6,127 bases of DNA from Candidatus Woesearchaeota archaeon (GTDB lineage Archaea; Nanobdellota; Nanobdellia; Woesearchaeales; J091). The DNA lies in contig RFJB01000093.1 of the NCBI GenBank assembly GCA_003695045.1, positions 1-6,127 of the forward strand, read 5' to 3'. The notes below the pieces were generated by a model that did not search any database, was not told the DNA's origin, and saw only the letters and a program-made list of their open reading frames with translations. Shown in pieces: positions 1-5,030 of this stretch (the stretch's first letter is position 1; the number at the start of each line of letters is the position of its first letter). A program made the position numbers and the translations under genes.

Positions 1-239
1 ATGCTATAGTATTCTTTAAAAATAAATTAATCAATTTTGTAAAAGACAAACCCATTTTTATGATGAGTGGTTCAATGTACCCTGGAGATAGGATAATGGG
101 CAATCTACCAATCAGCGGAAATGATTTTGAACCTTTAACTGTTTTTTCTAAGGGGGAATATGTTATTTATATAACTGTAACAAACAAAAATACGGGTAAT
201 GTTGTTGCAATAGATAAACTTAATTTAATGATGGGTTAG
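1..239 (+). CDS. C-terminal fragment of an unidentified protein (5' end outside window)
   Basis: A frame open from base 3 to a TAG stop at 237-239 encodes 78 residues with no stop; the start lies upstream of the window. I do not recognise the family. The tail alternates hydrophobic and polar residues and carries a TVTNKNTGNVV turn, which looks like the last strands of a beta-sandwich domain of the kind found at the ends of archaeal pilin-like or surface proteins; that is an inference. A stretch SGSMYPGD superficially resembles the signal peptidase I serine box, but nothing else of that family is visible. Base composition is strikingly AT-rich (about 29% G+C by hand count over the first 240 bases) compared with the downstream genes at about half G+C, which suggests a different origin or a surface gene with relaxed codon use. 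Chance openness in AT-rich DNA is possible but the translation looks protein-like. Confidence 0.5.
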   Translation, partial: AIVFFKNKLINFVKDKPIFMMSGSMYPGDRIMGNLPISGNDFEPLTVFSKGEYVIYITVTNKNTGNVVAIDKLNLMMG

Positions 240-378
240 AATCGCCCCGACTCTTCTTCTTTATTTTGCTTCGCACTCGATTGAAATACCCTTGAAATTA
301 CTTTGATTTTTTGCCTTCGGCACCATTACACTAAAATTCCGTCTTCACTTCGTTCAGAGAGCATAACAGCGATTAAGA

Positions 379-405
379 GGAAACATCCCCTGGCCGGATT
401 TTTCC
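379..405. repeat. Imperfect inverted repeat (10-bp stem, 7-base loop)
   Basis: GGAAACATCC at 379-388 pairs with GGATTTTTCC at 396-405 with a single mismatch (C384 against T400) around a 7-base loop. It lies in the 253-base spacer between the AT-rich gene tail and the protease gene, about 50 bases before the TATA box. No T-run follows on the plus strand, so it is not a typical terminator. It could be an operator-like dyad or a coincidence. The rest of the spacer (240-378) holds only T-rich stretches at 251-268 and 303-312 that may end transcription of the upstream gene. Confidence 0.25.
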
Positions 406-454
406 CAAATTTCTTCCGCTTCGTTCCGCAAACTTCTCATGGTGCTGTTTTAAG

Positions 455-470
455 CGAAACCATTTAAAAT
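455..470 (+). promoter_or_regulatory. BRE/TATA promoter of the S16 protease gene
   Basis: CGAAAC (455-460) followed by TTTAAAAT (463-470) matches the archaeal BRE plus TATA-box arrangement. The box centre lies about 26 bases before the ATG at 493, so transcription would begin at or next to the start codon, predicting a leaderless mRNA. This agrees with the pyrimidine-rich sequence (CCTTTTCCCCCTTCCC) directly before the ATG, which contains no Shine-Dalgarno motif. Confidence 0.6.
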
Positions 471-492
471 ACTCCGCCTTTTCCCCCTTCCC

Positions 493-2496
493 ATGTCAGG
501 CGTCGCTCTTCGCAGTGCAAAGAAATCTTCTGTTCCGGTTTCAAGGAGGGGAAAGTCCTCCTCTGCCGGTTCGGTTTCCCCAAAAAAGAGCCGCTGTTCT
601 CCTTTCTGGTTTTTTCTTTTCGCTGCCCTGTCTGTTTTCTTTCTTGTTCTTGCTCTCAAATATCTCTCTTCCACCATTCCCGCCCAGAAGTCAATGAAAC
701 TTCTCGCGGTTTCCGAAGCACCTAACGGTTCTCTGGTGGGAAGCGTGGCCGACCTCTCGCTTGTCGTCCGTTCCGGCTCCGGAAGGGTTTTCATCGACAC
801 TTTTCCTGTCACAAAGCTGGACACCCAGATTTCAACAAGGTTTGCCAAGGAGTTCGCGTGTTCCATTGCAAAGACGGATTGTTCTTCCAGGGATTTCTTT
901 TACACCCTGCGCTCTTCCTCGCCTCTTGTGGGCGGTCCCAGCGCGGGTGCTGCCGCTTCTCTCCTGACTCTTGCAGTTCTTGACTCTCTGGACCTGCGCG
1001 ACGATGTCCTTTTGACGGGAACCATTAACTCGGGAGGCATTATCGGTCCTGTCGGCGGCATTAAAGAGAAGATTGATGCCGCTTCAGAGGCCGGGGCTTC
1101 TGTTGTTCTTGTTCCGCAGGGCTCGTCCCTTCTTTACTCTTCCAACTTTTCAGGAAGGAACGATTCGCTGTTTTCTGTTGGGAATGCTACCAACTCTTCT
1201 GTTGCGGTCTCCGCGCTCAACATTTCTGATTATGCTTTAAGGAAGGGAATACGGCTTGTTGAGATTTCCAACCTTGAAGAAGCAGTGTGGTTTGCAACGG
1301 GCAGCAATTATTCCTTCCCTGTTCAGAACATCGAGCCGTCTCCTTACTATCTTGACCTGATGCGCTCTATCTCTTCGGAGATGTGCAACCGGACCTCGCG
1401 CTTGCTGCTTGATGTCAGGACGCTGGACCGGAATAATTCCTCGCACAGCATTTCAGGCAACAGCTCGGGCGAACCTTTAAAGGCCTCTCCTTATCAATTC
1501 TACATCAGGCAGGCGCTCAATCTTTCTTCGCAGGGCTTTTCCCTTCTCAACGATAAACGATTCTACGCTGCGGCTTCGCGTTGCTTCGGCGCGAACATCT
1601 ACCTCAGGGCTGCTTACTATTCATGGTTGAACTTTTCTGTTCCTGAACTTGAGGAGAAGCTCTACGAAATAAAGGGTGCGCATGCCAAATTCTCTTCTGC
1701 GCTTCGGAACGTGGCGCGAAAATCAGTCACAGACCTTCAGACGTTTATCATTGTCGATGAGCGCGTTAGGGAGGCGTCAAAGTACATTTCGCTTGCTGAA
1801 GATTCGCTTGCCGTCAATGATTCGCAGTCGGCTGTTTATTATTCTGCCTATGCTATTGAGCGTCTGTACAGCGCCAAACTCTGGAGCAGGTTTTTCGGTC
1901 TTGGAACGCGAAGCGTTTCTCTTGACGAGTCCTCTCTCAGAGATTCGTGTCTCAAGAAACTCTCTGAAGCAGAGGAGAGAATTCAGTATGTCCGGTCTTT
2001 TATTCCCTTTTCGCTTTCAGAAACGCGCTCTGATCTGGAGAGCGCTTATGAAGCGTATGCTGATGGGAATTACGAACTCTGCCTTTTCAGGGCGAGCAAG
2101 TCGAAGGCAGAACTTGATGTGCTTGTGAGCGTTCTTAACATAAAAGAGTCGCAGATAAGTTCTCTTCTGGATGCCAAACTCAGGGTTGCTGAGAGGGTTA
2201 TTGCGCAGGAAACCGCAAAGGGCAACTTTCCAATTCTCGGGTACAGCTATTTTCAGTATGCTTCCGCTCTTGCGCCTTCCGACAGGTATTCTGCTCTTCT
2301 TTATGCAGAATACGCTATAGAACTCAGCAACCTGGAGCTTTACTTTGACGTTGCTCGCAGGGAAGGGCTGGTTAAACTTTCGCCCCCTCTCGCGCTTTTC
2401 TTGTGCTCGCTGCTGGCTGGTTTCTTCGCCGGCTTCTCAGGAGTTTCCTGTTCTGCGCGCTTGTCGGCGGGGCGCCGGTCAAAGGGCAAAAAATAG
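493..2496 (+). CDS. Membrane-anchored archaeal Lon-like (S16 family) serine protease
   Basis: This 667-residue protein carries a Lon-type Ser/Lys proteolytic domain (about residues 66-270) without an AAA+ ATPase. GGPSAGAAASLL supplies the nucleophile Ser150, and after TGTINSGGIIGPVGG comes the general base Lys191, 41 residues later, close to the spacing in Lon. The sequence resembles the archaeal stand-alone S16 group (COG1750-like), including a GSGRVFIDT segment before the active site. One helix at about 38-57 follows a basic N-terminus and a second at about 632-650 precedes a basic tail, so both ends should be cytoplasmic and the bulk outside. Fourteen NxS/T sequons between residues 78 and 442 fit an external, glycosylated location. 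The C-terminal half is helical with four related hairpins (near 341-374, 435-463, 515-544, 586-617) resembling TPR units. The start is the ATG that a leaderless promoter predicts. Role (surface protein turnover or processing) is inferred; substrate is unknown. Confidence 0.88.
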   Translation: MSGVALRSAKKSSVPVSRRGKSSSAGSVSPKKSRCSPFWFFLFAALSVFFLVLALKYLSSTIPAQKSMKLLAVSEAPNGSLVGSVADLSLVVRSGSGRVFIDTFPVTKLDTQISTRFAKEFACSIAKTDCSSRDFFYTLRSSSPLVGGPSAGAAASLLTLAVLDSLDLRDDVLLTGTINSGGIIGPVGGIKEKIDAASEAGASVVLVPQGSSLLYSSNFSGRNDSLFSVGNATNSSVAVSALNISDYALRKGIRLVEISNLEEAVWFATGSNYSFPVQNIEPSPYYLDLMRSISSEMCNRTSRLLLDVRTLDRNNSSHSISGNSSGEPLKASPYQFYIRQALNLSSQGFSLLNDKRFYAAASRCFGANIYLRAAYYSWLNFSVPELEEKLYEIKGAHAKFSSALRNVARKSVTDLQTFIIVDERVREASKYISLAEDSLAVNDSQSAVYYSAYAIERLYSAKLWSRFFGLGTRSVSLDESSLRDSCLKKLSEAEERIQYVRSFIPFSLSETRSDLESAYEAYADGNYELCLFRASKSKAELDVLVSVLNIKESQISSLLDAKLRVAERVIAQETAKGNFPILGYSYFQYASALAPSDRYSALLYAEYAIELSNLELYFDVARREGLVKLSPPLALFLCSLLAGFFAGFSGVSCSARLSAGRRSKGKK

Positions 2497-2547
2497 ATGG
2501 CTTTATCTCTTGTGCTTTTTGGCATTGCTCAGAATTCGGGAAAAAAC

Positions 2548-2630
2548 CCTGGGAAAGTTCCGTCAACGTGTGTGACCACATCTCGGGAACTTTCCTGGGA
2601 AAAAAGAGGTGATTGGGTATTTTTTGTTTT
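2548..2630 (+). terminator. Stem-loop plus T-tract downstream of the protease gene
   Basis: CCTGGGAAAGTTCC (2548-2561) pairs with GGAACTTTCCTGGG (2586-2599): ten perfect inner pairs, two G-U pairs and two outer G-C pairs, around a 24-base loop. A T-rich run (TATTTTTTGTTTT, 2618-2630) follows about 20 bases later. Archaeal termination mainly needs the T-tract, so the run alone could end the protease transcript that stops at 2496; the stem is unusually long and could also protect the 3' end or act as a regulatory dyad. Short GGGAAAAAA motifs recur on both sides (2538-2546 and 2597-2605). Confidence 0.45.
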
Positions 2631-2650
2631 CACTCTATAGTAGAGCAACT

Positions 2651-2660
2651 CATATATAAA
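2651..2660 (+). promoter_or_regulatory. Orphan TATA-like element
   Basis: CATATATAAA matches an archaeal TATA box but sits about 140 bases before the next supported start codon. It would place a transcription start near 2682. It may give a longer leader for the downstream operon, or drive a short untranslated RNA ending before 2730. No SD-associated ORF, C/D-box or tRNA-like fold was seen in 2682-2730. Confidence 0.3.
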
Positions 2661-2722
2661 GCTTTCGTTTTATAACGATTGCGGAGTGGTAACATTGGTT
2701 GCGTCTTTGTGCTATCTGTTGA

Positions 2723-2737
2723 CGAACTCTTATAAAT
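2723..2737 (+). promoter_or_regulatory. BRE/TATA promoter of the two-gene operon
   Basis: CGAAC (2723-2727) precedes TTATAAAT (2730-2737), an almost ideal archaeal BRE/TATA pair. Transcription would start near 2759, leaving a leader of about 34 bases that contains the GGAGGA ribosome site. The ATG that overlaps the TATA box at 2736 opens the same frame but would lie upstream of this transcription start, which argues against it as the start codon. Confidence 0.55.
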
Positions 2738-2784
2738 GTGTACTTTATCATATACTCAGCTCCTGTTCCGGGCAAGTCAATCAT

Positions 2785-2790
2785 GGAGGA
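2785..2790 (+). promoter_or_regulatory. Shine-Dalgarno site deciding the Ctu2-like start
   Basis: GGAGGA is a strong match to the archaeal anti-SD. It is only about 2-3 bases from the ATG at 2793, which is short. In-frame alternatives are TTG at 2802 (spacing about 12) and ATG at 2808 (spacing about 18). The first zinc-finger cysteine is encoded downstream of all three, so the choice changes only the first few residues. Confidence 0.5.
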
Positions 2791-2792
2791 AA

Positions 2793-3416
2793 ATGGTAAA
2801 TTTGAAAATGGCAGAATGCAGAAAGTGCAGGTCAAGGAACGCACTTACGGAAACTGCCGGCGGCGGCTTCTGCAGCAAATGCTTTAAAGAAGTGATAGAA
2901 CTCCGCCTGAAAAGCTCGCTGAAAAAGGCGGTTCCGAAAAAAGGCGAACTCTCATTCATCGTTCTTGATTCCCTTTCTGAGAACTTTTTGAAGCGTGTGA
3001 AGTTCCGCCCATTCAAACTTGAGTTTCATAATTTTCCTGATGTAACAAACAGGTGGTCGTGGAGAATCCCTTTCAGTCCGGAATTCGCATCCGGGTTCTC
3101 AGGCGATTATTATGTTGTTCTTCCGTGGACGGCCGAGGACTCTGCCGAGGTCCTTCTCGAGTCCCTCTCGTCTCAGAAGGCCTTCCGCCTTCCTTCATCA
3201 TTCATTGCATTGTGGAAAGACGTGTCCGAGGAAGAAGCAGCCCTGTACGCTTCCCTCCTCGGCATTCCCTGGCGGAAAGCTCTGCCCCGCAGGAACCTAT
3301 CCTTCTGGAAGCCGCTTATGGAAAATGACTCTTCGCTTTTGTTCGGCTTTCAGAAGTCGGCAGAAGAACTGATTCCTCTGATTCACGATTTATCTGTCAA
3401 GCCCGACGAGGTATGA
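2793..3416 (+). CDS. Ctu2/Ncs2-like degenerate tRNA-thiolation family protein with CxxC/CxxC zinc finger
   Basis: This 207-residue protein opens with a probable zinc finger, Cys9-x2-Cys12 and Cys27-x2-Cys30, followed by a basic helix (FKEVIELRLKSSLKKA). That matches the N-terminus of the TtuA/Ncs6/Ctu1 and Ctu2 families, which thiolate U34 or U54 of tRNA. Near residues 138-160 FIALWKDVSEEEAALYASLLGIPW matches the family's conserved 'PL-x-DV-x-E-E-E-ALYA' C-terminal segment, and LPWTAEDSAEVLL (110-122) sits where TtuA/Ncs6 has GHNADDIAE. The PP-loop SGGxDS expected after the first beta strand is absent (GELSFIVLDSLSENF instead), the central cysteine motif is missing, and the protein is about 100 residues shorter than TtuA. 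It is therefore probably not an independent thiolase but a partner or scaffold, as Ctu2 is for Ctu1. No membrane helix is seen, so it should be cytoplasmic. It precedes the next gene by 4 bases. Family assignment is from pattern recognition only. Confidence 0.6.
   Translation: MVNLKMAECRKCRSRNALTETAGGGFCSKCFKEVIELRLKSSLKKAVPKKGELSFIVLDSLSENFLKRVKFRPFKLEFHNFPDVTNRWSWRIPFSPEFASGFSGDYYVVLPWTAEDSAEVLLESLSSQKAFRLPSSFIALWKDVSEEEAALYASLLGIPWRKALPRRNLSFWKPLMENDSSLLFGFQKSAEELIPLIHDLSVKPDEV
3408..3412 (+). promoter_or_regulatory. Shine-Dalgarno site of the eight-cysteine protein gene
   Basis: GAGGT lies inside the last codons of the preceding gene, 8 bases before the ATG at 3421. This is ideal spacing and supports both that start and translation from a shared transcript. 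A nearer ATG pair at 3413 opens only a seven-codon frame and is not the start. Confidence 0.6.
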
Positions 3417-3420
3417 TGGC

Positions 3421-3888
3421 ATGTCCCCCAAGCTGATATTCGGATTTGCAATGACTGTCCTTCTGGTAGGGATGTCTCTCGCCGTATTGACTGTCTTCAA
3501 AACAGGGCGTGATTTCTCGTCCGCGATCAACAACCGCTCAAACACATGGAGCATAGAAAACGTAGAGTCAAACAGGGGCGCATTCGCCCTTAAAAGAGTT
3601 TCATACTCATCCGACATCGACTGCTCCTCTGATGAGGGCGCTCCTGTGAACATAGAATTTGTTGTCAAGCCAAAGGAGATAACGCGGGGCTGCGAACTTT
3701 ATCTGGACTACAAGTTTGTCAGGGAACTGGATCTGGATTCATACGATTGTTCCGGCTGCTCCCCGGACGAATCTGTTGCTTCTGCTGTTTCAACTCCCGC
3801 TCTGGATCCGCGCAGGAAGCACAAGGTCGAAATTTGCTGCGATGACATCTGCATAGAGCACCTTCTCGTGCCTTTTTGTGCGGACTGA
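3421..3888 (+). CDS. Small membrane-anchored eight-cysteine protein, function unknown
   Basis: This 155-residue protein begins with a hydrophobic helix at about residues 5-26 (LIFGFAMTVLLVGMSLAVL core) with few charges before it, then an extracytoplasmic domain of about 125 residues. No signal peptidase site is obvious, so it is probably a single-pass anchored protein with its C-terminus outside. Eight cysteines (68, 91, 110, 113, 139, 140, 144, 153) include a CSGC pair and a CC doublet near the end; the even number suggests disulfides. The alternating pattern (PVNIEFVVKP, CELYLDYKFV, KHKVEICC) suggests a beta-sandwich, perhaps CARDB- or FN3-like, but I recognise no family. The gene starts 4 bases after the Ctu2-like gene with its SD inside that gene, so they are cotranscribed. 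The PLD gene follows after 89 bases. Confidence 0.75.
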   Translation: MSPKLIFGFAMTVLLVGMSLAVLTVFKTGRDFSSAINNRSNTWSIENVESNRGAFALKRVSYSSDIDCSSDEGAPVNIEFVVKPKEITRGCELYLDYKFVRELDLDSYDCSGCSPDESVASAVSTPALDPRRKHKVEICCDDICIEHLLVPFCAD

Positions 3889-3947
3889 TTCTTTCACGCA
3901 AACAATTCCGGAAATGCCGGACATTTTTCATCCGCTGGCAGGTTATT

Positions 3948-3956
3948 CTTTTTAAT
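3948..3956 (+). promoter_or_regulatory. TATA-like box of the PLD gene
   Basis: CTTTTTAAT lies about 26 bases upstream of the ATG at 3978, the same geometry as at the protease gene, predicting leaderless initiation there. No clear BRE is seen and there is no Shine-Dalgarno before the ATG. This box is the main reason for preferring 3978 over the in-frame ATG at 3876. Confidence 0.45.
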
Positions 3957-3977
3957 GCATCATCCTCCGCGCTCTGC

Positions 3978-5030
3978 ATGGCATGGTCTGCTTTCCACAG
4001 AATCGCATGGCGGATTCTTCTTGTGCTTTTTGTCGTCTCTGCGCTGATTGTATGTCAGCGCTTTCTTTCCCTCTCCGGCGCTTCAGCACCGCCCGTGCTA
4101 AAACATGACGCCGACTCTTCTTTGTCCGTTTTTCTATGCCCGCCCGCGAACTGCACAGAAACGCTTCACAACCTGATTATTCACAACAGAACATGGTCTT
4201 ATGTCCGGTGCGCCTTATACGACCTTGATGACGAGACAATAATCTCCGACCTGCTTTCAGTTTCCAGGAACGCTTCTGTTGAGATTGTGCTTGACGAGGG
4301 TTCTCCTCCAATTCGGGAATTGGAGAACGCAGCCACAATAAGAAGGGAACACGGCAGGGGATTGATGCACAACAAATTCTGCCTCTTCTCCGCTCCCGAC
4401 TACAAACTGCTTTTTACCGGTTCTTACAACCCCACAATGAACGCAAGAAAGAACTGGAACGTCATTGCCGTTTCCGACTCTGAAGAACTCTTCTCTCAGT
4501 ACCTTGAAGAATTTAACGAGTTGTCCGGCGGAACATTTCACGGAGGAAAACCGTCAAAAATGGCTGTTGTGCGCCTTAACAATTCGATTGTCTTTGCAAG
4601 GTTCTGCCCTGAAGACGAGTGCGAATACTGGCTGGCAAAATCCATAGAAAGCGCATCGCGAAGCGTGTTCTTCTCTGTCTTCTCACTTACTTCAAAGAGG
4701 GTAAGCGCTGCCATTCTTGATGCCGCACTGAGAAACCTTTCCGTAAAAGGTTTTGCGGAGCCGTTTCAGTCCGGAAGGAAGCTTGTAGAGTCCCTTCAGC
4801 GCAGCGGAGTGGATGTTTCTTTTCTTGACACTCCCGGCATGCTTCATGCGAAACTCTTCATAATTGACAGTCGCCTCATAGTGACCGGCTCCTATAATCC
4901 GACTGCTTCTGCAAACGAAATAAACGACGAGAACCTCCTCTTCATAGAATCAGAGGAGCTCGCCGGGAATATTGAAAACTTGTGGAATAAGTCCTACTCC
5001 ACCTTGACTGCAAGGTCATACTCTCCGTAG
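3978..5030 (+). CDS. Membrane-anchored phospholipase D superfamily protein (two HKD-type repeats)
   Basis: The 350-residue product has a membrane helix at about residues 12-27 after a short basic N-terminus, then two PLD-fold repeats. Repeat 1 carries HNK (His131, Lys133) and TGSYNPT; repeat 2 carries HAK (His290, Lys292), Asp297 and an identical TGSYNPT. The pair would form one active site with a histidine nucleophile, acting on phosphodiesters of DNA, RNA or lipid; the substrate cannot be told. Repeat 1 departs from HxKx4D: Ser replaces Asp and about three extra residues (SAPDYK) lie before GSYN. Each repeat begins with CPx3C (Cys54/59 and Cys210/215), probably disulfides outside the cell, and six NxS/T sequons are present. 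Many secreted nucleases of the Nuc type share this plan. The frame is open back to an ATG at 3876, overlapping the preceding gene by 13 bases; 3978 was chosen for its promoter spacing and because the membrane helix then sits at the N-terminus. It ends with tandem TAG stops. Confidence 0.85.
   Translation: MAWSAFHRIAWRILLVLFVVSALIVCQRFLSLSGASAPPVLKHDADSSLSVFLCPPANCTETLHNLIIHNRTWSYVRCALYDLDDETIISDLLSVSRNASVEIVLDEGSPPIRELENAATIRREHGRGLMHNKFCLFSAPDYKLLFTGSYNPTMNARKNWNVIAVSDSEELFSQYLEEFNELSGGTFHGGKPSKMAVVRLNNSIVFARFCPEDECEYWLAKSIESASRSVFFSVFSLTSKRVSAAILDAALRNLSVKGFAEPFQSGRKLVESLQRSGVDVSFLDTPGMLHAKLFIIDSRLIVTGSYNPTASANEINDENLLFIESEELAGNIENLWNKSYSTLTARSYSP

Noticed and set aside
60..86. SGSMYPGD resembling the serine box of signal peptidase I.
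   Set aside because: It occurs near the C-terminal end of the frame, the lysine or histidine partner and later boxes of the family are absent, and the residues after it look like beta-sandwich strands.
450..866. Minus-strand 138-codon ORF over the start of the protease gene.
   Set aside because: It is antisense to a confidently assigned coding region, covers its promoter and has no recognisable domain or ribosome site.
2497..2640. A 47-codon plus-strand ORF beginning with an ATG that abuts the protease stop codon.
   Set aside because: It has no Shine-Dalgarno site, runs through the long stem-loop and T-tract, and its translation shows no domain or membrane pattern. It is more likely 3' untranslated sequence.
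2736..2792. Upstream ATG extending the Ctu2-like protein by 19 residues.
   Set aside because: The ATG overlaps the TATA box and would precede the predicted transcription start. The GGAGGA site lies downstream of it, and the extra residues do not resemble the family N-terminus.
3876..3977. Upstream in-frame ATG extending the PLD protein by 34 residues.
   Set aside because: It would overlap the preceding gene and has no ribosome site, while a TATA-like box lies inside the extension at the leaderless distance from the ATG at 3978. It cannot be fully excluded.
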